Of a DNA stretch of 37,590 nt, positions 23,391-30,353 are shown piece by piece (the stretch's first letter is position 1; each line of letters begins with the position of its first letter). The notes under the pieces were generated by a model that saw nothing but the letters and a program-made list of their open reading frames with translations, did not search any database and was not told the DNA's origin. The position numbers and the translations under genes are program-made. The stretch comes from a virus. The stretch is from positions 1-37,590 of IMG/VR virus record IMGVR_UViG_3300007535_000001; one strand, written 5' to 3'.

Positions 23391-23642
23391 TTATAAAATA
23401 TTAATTATGTCAGTTGCTTTTTCTGTTGATTGTTTATCTGCTATGCTTATTTTTGATTTTATTGCTACTAGTTCTTTTTTAAGTTCTTTCTTAGCTTCAT
23501 CTTTTTCTTTCTTAGACGAAAAATGTTTATTCTCAAATTCATTTATTTTATTTTTCATAAGCTTTAATTTGTTTTGGCTTTGAACTATAGTTGATATAGC
23601 TATAAATCCTAATAAAGCTAGAAATAGTATTACAAATATCAT
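23391..23642 (-). CDS. Single-pass membrane protein with coiled coil, 83 aa
   Basis: An N-terminal hydrophobic segment (MIFVILFLALLGFIAISTIV) is followed by a charged coiled coil (residues 25-75). The topology suggests an inner-membrane anchor with a cytoplasmic rod. It lies in the early/middle operon, so roles such as membrane anchoring of replication, superinfection exclusion or spanin-like action are possible, none supported further. Confidence 0.68.
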   Translation of the reverse strand: MIFVILFLALLGFIAISTIVQSQNKLKLMKNKINEFENKHFSSKKEKDEAKKELKKELVAIKSKISIADKQSTEKATDIINIL

Positions 23643-23646
23643 ATAT

Positions 23647-24114
23647 TTATTTTTTATCTTTCTTATCTCCTACATTTATCTCTACTGACTCGAAACAGTC
23701 TTTCTTTAGCATTTTTCTCATCTTCCACTCACTAATTCCTTCTGCTAGATTAATTATTTCAGTTAAACTAACTTTTTGATAACCACTAATACCTAAATTA
23801 GCCATTACAAAATTATTTAAGTCTTGAACTATTTTAAAGTATTCATCATAGGCTTCAAATACTTGAGGGTGTTTTTCTCTTAAAGCCTTTCCAGCTTCAC
23901 ATTTAAGTCCTAGCTCATTAACTTCTTGCCATAAGTCTTTTTGTTTAGCTTGTATGTGTTTAACTTTTCCACCTTTCTTTCTCTCTACTGTCATTTCAGT
24001 TTCACCAAATCTATCTTGTGCTGTTCTTAATAATTCAGAGGCTAAATTAATTTGTTTTGTTAGCTCCTCGCTTCTCTTTCTTATTGTGTCTAAAATGTTG
24101 TCATTGATAGTCAT
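23647..24114 (-). CDS. Hypothetical helical protein, 155 aa
   Basis: Nearly all-helical and charged, with a basic middle (TVERKKGGKVKHIQAKQKD) and a C-terminal region GISEWKMRKMLKKD. No signal or membrane segment. The form recalls small terminase (P27) or P22 gp-like accessory proteins, but the recognised terS lies 4 kb downstream, so I leave the function open. Spacing to both neighbours is 4-7 bp. Confidence 0.65.
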   Translation of the reverse strand: MTINDNILDTIRKRSEELTKQINLASELLRTAQDRFGETEMTVERKKGGKVKHIQAKQKDLWQEVNELGLKCEAGKALREKHPQVFEAYDEYFKIVQDLNNFVMANLGISGYQKVSLTEIINLAEGISEWKMRKMLKKDCFESVEINVGDKKDKK

Positions 24115-24120
24115 ATATTT

Positions 24121-24534
24121 TTACTTTTTAGATTTTTTAGATTTATTTTTAACTAATTTAGTTTTTTTAATAGGCATTCTACCTTCTAGTTCAGCATAAT
24201 CTTTTTCTTCTAAACCAAAATAATCTTTTAGCATTTGCCATCTTTTATCTTCTCTATCTTTTATACTTATAATAAATTCTTTTAGTAGTTCTATTTCTTT
24301 TTCTTTAAAACTTTCTTTAATTTTGTTAATACCTTTTTCTGCTTCTAATAATAAATCAGCGGTTGATTTAAACATTTTTTCATCTTCTTTATCTAGTGCA
24401 GTCTTAATTATTAATGTTATCACCATTAAAAAACCAAAAATGTTTAGTGCTAACAAATTGCTACTATCAAAAATTAAAACCCAAGGAGTAATCATTGTTA
24501 GAATTCCTGCTATAAATAATAAAATTGTTTTCAT
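24121..24534 (-). CDS. Membrane protein, two segments and a Lys-rich tail, 137 aa
   Basis: Two hydrophobic segments are seen (about residues 2-22, KTILLFIAGILTMITPWVLI, and 28-46). A long charged cytoplasmic part follows, ending KNKSKKSKK. The same SKKSKK ending is found on the next gene upstream (24550). The topology could suit a holin or a membrane-exclusion protein, but location in the early/middle operon argues against lysis. Function unknown. Confidence 0.68.
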   Translation of the reverse strand: MKTILLFIAGILTMITPWVLIFDSSNLLALNIFGFLMVITLIIKTALDKEDEKMFKSTADLLLEAEKGINKIKESFKEKEIELLKEFIISIKDREDKRWQMLKDYFGLEEKDYAELEGRMPIKKTKLVKNKSKKSKK

Positions 24535-24549
24535 ATATTTGTTTATTAA

Positions 24550-24921
24550 TTATTTTTTAGATTTTTTAGATTTTTTATTTTCTCCACTAGAGCCTCCTTT
24601 TTTATCATCACTATATGGACCACCAGCTCCACCTTTATCTTCTTCTTTTTTAGCTTTACCTGTTAATAATTCTTCAATTCTTTCCTCTGCTTCTTTTTTA
24701 GATTTATATTTTTCTACATCGTCAAACAAATCTCCTTGAATAGCTTTAATTTCCCAAGTGCTTTTGTTTTCATCTTCTCTTAATTCAACTAAGCTAATCT
24801 CACCTAACTTAGAAGAAAAAAAATAGTGGTATTTCCCAAAAGAAGGCTTAACACTATCATTTTCTGGTTTATTGTTTTTCCACTCAATATAACCTTGGTG
24901 GATTTTTTTTGTCTTTTTCAT
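24550..24921 (-). CDS. Hypothetical protein with GG-rich linker and Lys tail, 123 aa
   Basis: The first 90 residues are an alpha/beta domain (GYIEWKNNKPENDSVKPSFG, YHYFFSSKLGEISLVELRE). A flexible segment GGAGGPYSDDKKGGSSG and the ending KKSKKSKK follow. The tail nearly repeats the tail of the following 137-aa membrane protein and may bind nucleic acid or acidic lipid. I do not recognise the family. Confidence 0.66.
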   Translation of the reverse strand: MKKTKKIHQGYIEWKNNKPENDSVKPSFGKYHYFFSSKLGEISLVELREDENKSTWEIKAIQGDLFDDVEKYKSKKEAEERIEELLTGKAKKEEDKGGAGGPYSDDKKGGSSGENKKSKKSKK

Positions 24922-24946
24922 AGTTTTACTATTAATTATAAATTAT

Positions 24947-25318
24947 TTAATAATTACCTTTTTCACCTGCTTTGAGGCTTTCTATTCTAGTTTTTAAGCC
25001 ACTCATTACTCTTTCATAGGCTCTTAACTGGTATTTACAAGACTTCAATATAAGATATTCTTCACTTAGCTCATATTCTCTTTCAAATTCTGCCATTGAT
25101 TTAAATTCTTTACTCTTTAAATCTTTCTTTTTGCTTTGAGTTTCACTTATTGAGTTAATCATTTCTACTGAAATCATTCCATAATCGTGAGCTACTTTGT
25201 AATATAAGTCTTCTAAAGAAGCTAAGTCATCATAAAACTCTTGTATTTGTTTTAATCTTTTTTCTAATTGAGTTTCTTTATTTAAGTTTTCTATTGTTTT
25301 GTCTTTTATATTACTCAT
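24947..25318 (-). CDS. Hypothetical coiled-coil protein, 123 aa
   Basis: Charged, helical throughout (LEKRLKQIQEFYDDLASLED, KSMAEFEREYELSEEYLILK) with no membrane segment. It could be a small phage recombination or replication accessory protein; the pattern also resembles short phage proteins annotated as unknown beside SSAP genes. Its ATG overlaps the stop of the 72-aa gene by 8 nt. Confidence 0.65.
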   Translation of the reverse strand: MSNIKDKTIENLNKETQLEKRLKQIQEFYDDLASLEDLYYKVAHDYGMISVEMINSISETQSKKKDLKSKEFKSMAEFEREYELSEEYLILKSCKYQLRAYERVMSGLKTRIESLKAGEKGNY

Positions 25319-25529
25319 ATTTTTTAAGTTTTTTTTCTAAGTCTATAACTCTATCATATAATTCAATGAACTCTTTGGTGTATTTAAGATGGTTGTCATT
25401 TATGTGTCTGTGGGCATCATATATATTCTCATCATTATCTTGTGATACATCATAAATATTTCTTATATCTTCTTCTATATTTTCAATTCTTTCTGTTAAT
25501 GACTCTAGTGTGTGATTATCAATGTTCAT
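25311..25529 (-). CDS. Small acidic coiled-coil protein, 72 aa
   Basis: Acidic, helical (LESLTERIENIEEDIRNIYD) with a His/Asn-containing middle (YDAHRHINDNHLKYT). No family recognised. It is placed between the HNH gene and the 123-aa coiled-coil gene, with an 8-nt overlap to the latter. An anti-repressor or inhibitor role is possible for such small acidic proteins but not shown. Confidence 0.6.
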   Translation of the reverse strand: MNIDNHTLESLTERIENIEEDIRNIYDVSQDNDENIYDAHRHINDNHLKYTKEFIELYDRVIDLEKKLKKYE

Positions 25530-25530
25530 A

Positions 25531-25881
25531 TTATTTATTGTTATATTTTTCTATTATTAATTTGTAATTAGTTATTGTGTCATATTTAACAAACTCTTTC
25601 TTTGCTTCATTTAATTCATCCAACCATTCCTTGCCTCGCTTTTCATTTATTGTGTTATGTATTCTAGGGTCGCCATTGTGATGCTGAAAGTGGCAGGATT
25701 GGCAAATAGGTATTAAATTAAGTTCATTGTATCTTAGGTTGCCAGCTCTACTCTTGGGAAAATAATGATGAAAACAGCTCATAGGATGACCACAAACTTC
25801 ACACTCACTAAAAGTTCTTCTTCCCCATTCTTGTAATGCTTTATCTGCTTTTTTTCTATAATATGATTTTTTATTTGCCAT
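25531..25881 (-). CDS. HNH endonuclease, 116 aa
   Basis: CEVCGHPMSCFHHYFPKSRA (Cys27, Cys30, His38, His39), then NLIPICQSCHFQHHN (Asn55, Cys60, Cys63, His67) gives the beta-beta-alpha-metal HNH core with the zinc-holding CxxC pairs. The basic N terminus (NKKSYYRKKADKALQEWGRR) should contact DNA. It is free-standing and about 5 kb upstream of terS, not beside it as in HK97. It may nick DNA for recombination or packaging; homing is unlikely as no intron is seen. Confidence 0.86.
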   Translation of the reverse strand: MANKKSYYRKKADKALQEWGRRTFSECEVCGHPMSCFHHYFPKSRAGNLRYNELNLIPICQSCHFQHHNGDPRIHNTINEKRGKEWLDELNEAKKEFVKYDTITNYKLIIEKYNNK

Positions 25882-25882
25882 A

Positions 25883-26083
25883 CTATTTCTTTAATGCTTT
25901 TTTAATTCTATCCCAAGTTTCTTTTCTTAGTGTTCCTGTTTTACCATTTTCTAAGATTGATAAGTAGCTATACTTAATACCTGTTTTATCTTGTAAATCT
26001 TTTAAACTAAGCCCAGCCTTTTCTCTTAGCTTTTTAATATCTACTTCTTTTATTGTTATTTTATCTACTACTTTTATTTTCAT
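25883..26083 (-). CDS. XRE-family HTH regulator, 66 aa
   Basis: IKKLREKAGLSLKDLQDKTG followed by IKYSYLSILENGKTGTLRKE is a classic Cro/C1-type helix-turn-helix with the recognition helix near residues 38-46. The protein is only the DNA-binding domain, like Cro. It is the only clear classic repressor-type regulator in the genome. The dyad at 30761-30810 is a possible target. TAG stop; 1 bp to the HNH start. Confidence 0.9.
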   Translation of the reverse strand: MKIKVVDKITIKEVDIKKLREKAGLSLKDLQDKTGIKYSYLSILENGKTGTLRKETWDRIKKALKK

Positions 26084-26098
26084 ATTTTTAATTAATTA

Positions 26099-26485
26099 TT
26101 AGAAAGGAATATTCATTTCTTGTTCATCTTCTGTATATTTACTTTCTTGTTTTTCTTCTTTAGGTTTGCTGTCTAAGAATTCAAATTCTCTGACTACAAC
26201 CTCTGATATATATTTTTTATTACCTTCTTTGTCATCATAGCTTCTGTTGTTTATCTCACCTACAACCAGTATTTTAGAGCCTTTAGAAGTATATTGTGCT
26301 AATACTTCTGCTTGCTTTCCCCATACAACTAGATTATGGAAGGTGGCTACTTGTTGCTTGTTGCCATTACTATCTACATAACTTTTATTTGTAGCTAGTG
26401 AGGTCGAAGCTACTTGCTTGCCATTTGGTGTTGTTTTTAAATCTATATCTTTTGATAGATTTCCAGATAGAATACATTTGTTCAT
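26099..26485 (-). CDS. ssb: Single-stranded DNA-binding protein, 128 aa
   Basis: The OB-fold pattern MNKCILSGNLSKDIDLKTTP, VASTSLATNKSY, TFHNLVVWGKQAEVLAQYTS, KGSKILVVGEINNRSYDD is clear. The C terminus ends DEQEMNIPF, close to the bacterial DDDIPF tip that recruits host replication and repair proteins. Length is a little short of bacterial SSB because the linker is short. It belongs to the recombination operon with the annealing protein and exonuclease. Confidence 0.93.
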   Translation of the reverse strand: MNKCILSGNLSKDIDLKTTPNGKQVASTSLATNKSYVDSNGNKQQVATFHNLVVWGKQAEVLAQYTSKGSKILVVGEINNRSYDDKEGNKKYISEVVVREFEFLDSKPKEEKQESKYTEDEQEMNIPF

Positions 26486-26498
26486 ATATTTATTTTAA

Positions 26499-26654
26499 TT
26501 ATAATTTTAATTCCCAAAATAATCTTGCTAATCCATTTCTCCAGCCTTTAGAAAACTCTGTATTTTCTTCTTTTACTTCTTCTTTAATTCCTAATAAGGC
26601 TAGTTTAATTTGTTCTTTGCTTAAAAATGTTTCTTTGTTGTTATCTTCTGGCAT
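26499..26654 (-). CDS. Small protein, 51 aa
   Basis: ATG at 26654 in ATATG context is 1 nt after the stop of the 244-aa gene; TAA at 26501-26499 is 13 nt before the SSB ATG. The product starts MPEDNNKETFLSKEQIKLAL and ends with GWRNGLARLFWELKL. It fills a gap that would otherwise be the only one in this operon. Codons 4-7 contain TAACAACA. Function unknown. Confidence 0.65.
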   Translation of the reverse strand: MPEDNNKETFLSKEQIKLALLGIKEEVKEENTEFSKGWRNGLARLFWELKL

Positions 26655-26655
26655 A

Positions 26656-27390
26656 TTATTTAATGGTTAATTCACTTATTTTTTTATATAAAACTAATTT
26701 ATCTTCCTTGTTTTTAATTACATAACTATCTATGTCATTGATATCTACTCCATTATCTTTTAGCCAGTCTTTCATTTTAGCGTCTTTTAATTGTTCTTCT
26801 TGTTTTGCTTTTTTATCAGCTTCTTCTTGTAAAATCTTTTGAGCTTGTCTATCTTGTTCTTCTTTAACTGCTTTTTCTTTGGCTTCTTCAATTCTTTTTT
26901 CTTCTTGTTCTTTTCTTTCTTTTTCAATCCTTTCTTTATCTTTAATTTCTAAATATTCTAATTTTATTTTGTTATAAAAATCAGCCCACTGCTTTTCATC
27001 ATAATTTAAAATATCTTCATCATTTAAACTATAATTAATTTCTTCCAACTGCTTTTTTCTATCTGGTAATAACACTTTTCTATCTTCTCTAGCTTTTTCT
27101 TCATCAACTTTTTGTAATTGCTCTTTATAATCTTCAATAACTGGACTTGTAATAGCCTTTAAATCTTTCTCTAAGGCAATAATACCTCTTTGCCATTCAA
27201 GTGCCTGTTGTCTTTCTGACTTTGCTAATTTTTCAAGTTCAATTTCTTCTTTTCTTAATTCATTTTTAGCTTGCTTTACTTTATCGTAGCCTTCCTTGTC
27301 TTCTACTCCATTTATTTTTAAACCTTTGTTTGTTTCAACGAGAGTATTTAATTTACTTCTTATCTCGTTGAATACTTCTAAATTATTCAT
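26656..27390 (-). CDS. Coiled-coil recombination-operon protein (DUF1351-like), 244 aa
   Basis: Almost wholly helical and charged: KQAKNELRKEEIELEKLAKS, later a long E/K/R region (EKERKEQEEKRIEEAKEKAV), and a C-terminal small domain (MKDWLKDNGVDINDIDSYVI). Proteins of this form (DUF1351 type) commonly accompany YqaJ exonuclease and annealing proteins in phages. Its ATG overlaps the exonuclease TGA by 4 nt (ATGA), and CTAACAACA lies 5 nt upstream of the ATG. Confidence 0.78.
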   Translation of the reverse strand: MNNLEVFNEIRSKLNTLVETNKGLKINGVEDKEGYDKVKQAKNELRKEEIELEKLAKSERQQALEWQRGIIALEKDLKAITSPVIEDYKEQLQKVDEEKAREDRKVLLPDRKKQLEEINYSLNDEDILNYDEKQWADFYNKIKLEYLEIKDKERIEKERKEQEEKRIEEAKEKAVKEEQDRQAQKILQEEADKKAKQEEQLKDAKMKDWLKDNGVDINDIDSYVIKNKEDKLVLYKKISELTIK

Positions 27391-27998
27391 ACATTTGTTG
27401 TTAGTTTATTATATTTATTAATTAATTCTTTAATCATCTTAATACCATTTAACAAGCCTATCTCAAGTTTTTCTTGTTTTACTTGGTCTGGATAAACTCT
27501 TTTTAGAATTGCGTTTTGTTTATAATTAGGGCAATAAATCATCAAGTCCCACCACTCTCTTTTGCTTATAAGTAAGTTCATTTGTATCTGCCAGTCATAA
27601 TCTTTTAAAGGGTCTAAATCACCTATTAACATTTTAAAATACTTCTTATCTTCTACACATTTAATTTCTAGTCCACCAGTTTCACCAATTAGTCCATCGG
27701 GCGATACTCCTATATAATTACCTTCACTTATAAATCCTACTTGTTCTACTCTATTTCCTGTTTCCAGTTCATACACCCCCCTAGCCTGTTCTTCTAACTC
27801 ATTACCTCGTTCTGTATGTTCGTTGCTAAAGTTTTCTTTTTCTTGGCTAGAGTAATATTCTGCTACTAAGTCATATATATAAGTTTGAAGTCCTTTACCA
27901 TTGTTTCCTATTGCTTGGGCGTGAGAAGCTGTCATTCTATTTTTTCTTATATCAAACCACTCTTGCGTTCCTTGTTTAATTTTATCGTGTATTTTCAT
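27387..27998 (-). CDS. YqaJ-like recombination exonuclease, 203 aa
   Basis: QGTQEWFDIRKNRMTAS (9-25), HTERGNELEEQAR (61-73) and SPDGLIGETGGLEIKC (99-114) give the PD-(D/E)xK core of lambda exonuclease/YqaJ enzymes (Asp101, Glu111, Lys113), with a DWQIQMNL helix (135-142). It resects dsDNA ends so that the partner annealing protein can load. Same operon as that protein, with a 122-aa gene between. Length is typical. Confidence 0.93.
   Translation of the reverse strand: MKIHDKIKQGTQEWFDIRKNRMTASHAQAIGNNGKGLQTYIYDLVAEYYSSQEKENFSNEHTERGNELEEQARGVYELETGNRVEQVGFISEGNYIGVSPDGLIGETGGLEIKCVEDKKYFKMLIGDLDPLKDYDWQIQMNLLISKREWWDLMIYCPNYKQNAILKRVYPDQVKQEKLEIGLLNGIKMIKELINKYNKLTTNV
27396..27404 (-). promoter_or_regulatory. 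CTAACAACA motif 5 nt before ATG of the 244-aa gene
   Basis: The minus strand reads CTAACAACA, AATGT, ATG. All nine bases are complementary to TGTTGTTAG in the apical loop region of the small RNA at 30268-30260. The motif is inside the last exonuclease codons. Confidence 0.55.
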
Positions 27999-27999
27999 A

Positions 28000-28368
28000 T
28001 TATTTAAAAGTATCTAATTTGTTTTTTAGTCTTCCAACAAAATCATTATATGCTTCTTCGTATTCAGAATTTCCTTTTCTTTTACTCAGCCACCCTATTT
28101 TTTCATCTAAATCGTCTGCTAAGTGTTTTTTAAATTCTATAATTATATTTTTCCTTTCATTTCTTCTTTCTTCTTTATTTTCTTTCCCAAATGCTACGCT
28201 ATATATTGCTATTCCTTTCATTATTTCATTTTTATTTATATTTTTATAGCTTTTACATTTTGAATAATAACCAGCTAAGAAACTTTTAATATCAACATCT
28301 TCACTTATATTTTTAAAGTTCTTTGTAATATCATATAATATTTCTTTTTCTTTGTCTTGTTTATTCAT
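28000..28368 (-). CDS. Hypothetical protein, 122 aa
   Basis: Helical, charged and without a membrane segment (KFKNI-type N half, DLDEKIGWLSKRKGNSEYEE C half). The spacing of 1-4 bp to annealing protein and exonuclease genes shows it belongs to the recombination unit. It may be a modulator of that pair, such as a Gam-like or processivity protein, but I recognise no motif for either. Confidence 0.68.
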   Translation of the reverse strand: MNKQDKEKEILYDITKNFKNISEDVDIKSFLAGYYSKCKSYKNINKNEIMKGIAIYSVAFGKENKEERRNERKNIIIEFKKHLADDLDEKIGWLSKRKGNSEYEEAYNDFVGRLKNKLDTFK

Positions 28369-28372
28369 ACAA

Positions 28373-28975
28373 TTAATCTTTAAGTTCTTTACTTCTTTCA
28401 GTTATCAGTTTCTCAATATCTTTACCTTTACCTTTATATTTCTCGTATGCTTTTCTTAGGTCGTCTATGTTGTCTATCTTATTAATAGCTTCAATAATTC
28501 TTTTTGTTTCTTCGTTTTTTTCTTCTTCAGGTTTCTCTGGTAAGTCTTCGCCAGCATAAATATAAAGTCCAAGACCAAACATAGCTAAGTTTTTAGTTAA
28601 ACAACGCATTATAGTTTTGTTAATGTCAAACATATTTGCTGGTTCCACTGTCTTTTCTCCATATTTAGTTTTATAACTATACTGCTTATTTTTCATAGCT
28701 TTATTTGCCCCGTCCATTACAGGAAGCCACATTTCATATTTAGTATCATCAGCTTCAACTTCTGTAAATACCATATAACCAGTATTCTCATCATAAACAT
28801 AAGGTAAATTATTCTCTCCAAACTTTTTAATCTTATACTTAGCTTCTGGGTAAATCTTTTTAAATTCTGCCCAAGCCCAAGCCCAACTAAGATAAGTTAA
28901 GTTTCCCTTTTTTTCTGTTTTGTTATTAGCATTTAAATTATATGCTTTTTCAAATTTTGTTAATTCTTTTTCCAT
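28373..28975 (-). CDS. Sak3-type (DUF1071) single-strand annealing protein, 200 aa
   Basis: NLTYLSWAWAWAEFKKIYPE (24-43), later MVFTEVEADDTKYEMWLPVM and NMFDINKTIMRCLTKNLAMF with GLGLYIYAGEDLP is the signature of DUF1071/Sak3 annealing proteins. They load on ssDNA made by the exonuclease and anneal it to complementary DNA. C-terminal 60 residues are a charged tail. It is the first gene after promoter P3 and its ATG is 5 nt below a TAACAACA motif. Confidence 0.92.
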   Translation of the reverse strand: MEKELTKFEKAYNLNANNKTEKKGNLTYLSWAWAWAEFKKIYPEAKYKIKKFGENNLPYVYDENTGYMVFTEVEADDTKYEMWLPVMDGANKAMKNKQYSYKTKYGEKTVEPANMFDINKTIMRCLTKNLAMFGLGLYIYAGEDLPEKPEEEKNEETKRIIEAINKIDNIDDLRKAYEKYKGKGKDIEKLITERSKELKD

Positions 28976-28980
28976 ATATT

Positions 28981-28988
28981 TGTTGTTA
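28981..28988 (-). promoter_or_regulatory. TAACAACA motif 5 nt before ATG of the annealing protein
   Basis: The minus strand reads TTAACAACA, AATAT, ATG in the 5' leader of the P3 transcript. The same leader sequence is found after P1, and it is complementary to the loop of the small RNA at 30268-30261. Confidence 0.6.
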
Positions 28989-28999
28989 ATTATATTTAT

Positions 29000-29028
29000 A
29001 TTATATATTAATTTAATAAATAAGTCAA
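29000..29028 (-). promoter_or_regulatory. Sigma-70 promoter P3 of the recombination operon
   Basis: Minus strand TTGACT (29028-29023), 17-bp A/T spacer, TATAAT (29005-29000). The stretch TATAATATAAATA and the leader TTAACAACAA are shared with P1, as is TTTATAGGG a little upstream, so P1 and P3 look like copies of one promoter. Confidence 0.88.
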
Positions 29029-29057
29029 GTCTTTTAAAACCCTATAAAACAAGGCTT

Positions 29058-29471
29058 TTAATAACCAAACATTTTACTTGGTTGAACTTCTATCTTTTCA
29101 CCTTGTTTTGCTAACTCTAAACTTTTGTTCATTCTTTGTAAAATAACTCTACCATTACCAGTTTTGCCATCGTTAGTTTTTTTAAATCCTCTAATCATAC
29201 TTTCTAATTGTCTTATTCTTCTGCTCTGTGTCATAGGTTCCTTTTTTGGAGTTTCTATTTGTTTATAAGTATTACTAGCTGGTCTTTCGTTTGGATTAAG
29301 TCTATAGTATTCATTTAATGGCATAATACTGTCTATTGTAGATGTATTTACAGTAATACCATTTAATTTTACAAGTTTATTAGCTTTAGTTTGTCTTAAA
29401 GCAACCTCTTGTTTTTCACTAATTTTTACTTTTTGTTTGCTCATAGTAGTGAGCATAAATAAATTTTCCAT
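29058..29471 (-). CDS. Hypothetical basic protein, 137 aa
   Basis: I chose ATG at 29471, in the context TATAAAAATATG and 4 nt after the previous stop, rather than 29495 inside the previous gene. The protein is basic (KQKVKISEKQEVALRQTKAN; QSRRIRQLESMIRGFKKTND; NGRVILQRMNKSLELAKQG), partly helical and without membrane segments. It may bind nucleic acid. It is the last gene before P3. No family recognised. Confidence 0.68.
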   Translation of the reverse strand: MENLFMLTTMSKQKVKISEKQEVALRQTKANKLVKLNGITVNTSTIDSIMPLNEYYRLNPNERPASNTYKQIETPKKEPMTQSRRIRQLESMIRGFKKTNDGKTGNGRVILQRMNKSLELAKQGEKIEVQPSKMFGY

Positions 29472-29475
29472 ATTT

Positions 29476-30204
29476 TTATATATTACTAAGGTCAATAAAT
29501 CTTGACTCTTCTTTATTAAAGTTTTTTAAATTATTAAACCAAGTTGCTAATCTTCTACCTACTTCAAATGTTTTTTGCGTTTCCCAGCGTTGTTTTGTTC
29601 CACTCTTATTAGGTTCAGTCCAGTAAGATATAAATTTAAGCATTTCTTGTTTTACTAATTCTTCATTACTACTACCAGAATATTTATCTAAAAACTTTTT
29701 TCTATATTCAGAGTTATCGTTATTAAAGAAATCTTTTGCTATTTGTGAGGGTGTGGGCGATTTATCGCCACTCTCTCTAGTAGTCTCTGTTGTAGTCTCT
29801 GTTGTAGTCTCTGTAATAGTTATTGGTTTTTCCTCACTCTTGTTGTTGGTTTTTCCACCATCCAGTTGTTGGTTTTTCCCACAACTAGTTATTAGTTTAA
29901 TCAGTTTATTGATATCTACCTTATAATAGCTTTTAGCTGGTATTCCTTTACGCTCTATTTTAACTATTCCTAATTCTACTAACTTCTTTTTAGCGCTCTT
30001 TAACTCATATAAGCCCATTCCCAACTCTTCACTAAAATCATTATCAGTCTTGTAAAACTCCTCGTATTTCATTGTTTTAGACCAATACACTAGCTGTGAT
30101 AAGAGTAATCCAGCTGTTATACTACCTGTTATTTTTGAATAAACCCTGTTATAAGCGATAGGTTTTTCATTGAACTCATCAAAAAGTTTTTTTAGTTCTT
30201 CCAT
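29476..30204 (-). CDS. HTH replication-initiation-type protein, 242 aa
   Basis: The N-terminal 110 residues (AYNRVYSKITGSITAGLLLS, QLVYWSKTM, then ELGMGLYELKSAKKKLVELG) are a winged helix-turn-helix of the kind seen in phage replisome organisers and O/DnaD-like proteins. A linker with TETTTETTTETT (coded by a 12-bp tandem repeat) joins to a C-terminal helical domain (SYWTEPNKSGTKQRWETQKT, FEVGRRLATWFNNLKNF) like those that load the host helicase. No phage helicase or polymerase is present, so this protein probably recruits the host replisome. It lies directly after the small-RNA terminator. Confidence 0.8.
   Translation of the reverse strand: MEELKKLFDEFNEKPIAYNRVYSKITGSITAGLLLSQLVYWSKTMKYEEFYKTDNDFSEELGMGLYELKSAKKKLVELGIVKIERKGIPAKSYYKVDINKLIKLITSCGKNQQLDGGKTNNKSEEKPITITETTTETTTETTRESGDKSPTPSQIAKDFFNNDNSEYRKKFLDKYSGSSNEELVKQEMLKFISYWTEPNKSGTKQRWETQKTFEVGRRLATWFNNLKNFNKEESRFIDLSNI
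29781..29816. repeat. 12-bp tandem repeat, 3 copies, in the replication protein linker
   Basis: Plus strand unit TAGTCTCTGTTG appears three times (the last with AA for TG) and codes for TETT repeats. It should vary in copy number by slippage without breaking the frame. A second short repeat, GTTGGTTTTTCC, follows near 29822-29880. Confidence 0.85.
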
Positions 30205-30225
30205 ATGTTTTAAGTTAATTATAAT

Positions 30226-30249
30226 AAAAAAAGGACTTAGAACTAGGGG
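30226..30249 (-). terminator. 3' arm and U tract of the small-RNA terminator
   Basis: CCCCTAGTTCTAAGTCC closes the 17-position P1 stem with 30310-30294 and is followed by seven T. It stands 22 bp before the ATG of the 242-aa gene, which would depend on read-through. Confidence 0.8.
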
Positions 30250-30324
30250 TAGTCAACGGCTAACAACATAACCGCCAGTAGTATTACCTACTGCCCCTAA
30301 ATCTAAATCCTCATTTTTAAATTT

Positions 30325-30341
30325 GTTGTTAGTTCTGACTA
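30325..30341 (-). promoter_or_regulatory. 5' leader segment able to pair with the small-RNA loop and junction
   Basis: Minus strand TAGTCA (30341-30336) is complementary to TGACTA (30255-30250), and CTAACAAC (30332-30325) to GTTGTTAG (30267-30260). Pairing in the same order gives 14 bp around a small internal loop and would break the P3 stem. This is either an antiterminator-type switch or a pseudoknot. Confidence 0.6.
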
Positions 30342-30353
30342 TCATATACTATT

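Larger units (their letters stand above)
30226..30347 (-). ncRNA. Structured small RNA with own promoter and terminator, about 122 nt
   Basis: The predicted start is A30347, 7 bases past the P2 -10 box. A three-way junction follows: P1 is 17 positions (30310-30294 with 30249-30233, one mismatch), P2 is CAGTAG/CTACTG (30293-30288 with 30281-30276, 6-nt loop), P3 is CGGTTA/TAGCCG (30274-30269 with 30262-30257, loop TGTTGT). Seven T follow (30232-30226), so P1 plus the U tract is an intrinsic terminator. No known family (purine riboswitch, hammerhead) matches. The P3 loop region TGTTGTTAG is complementary to motifs before early gene starts. The leader also pairs with this loop region, so a cis-acting attenuator for the 242-aa gene is the alternative. 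Confidence 0.72.

Noticed and set aside
29030-29058. Possible terminator after the 137-aa gene
   Set aside because: The AAAAGCC/GGGTTTT stem has a G-G mismatch and no U run; it overlaps the region upstream of P3.
30226-30347. Purine riboswitch or hammerhead ribozyme
   Set aside because: Three-way junction shape is similar, but the conserved junction bases and the CUGAUGA/GAAA core are absent.
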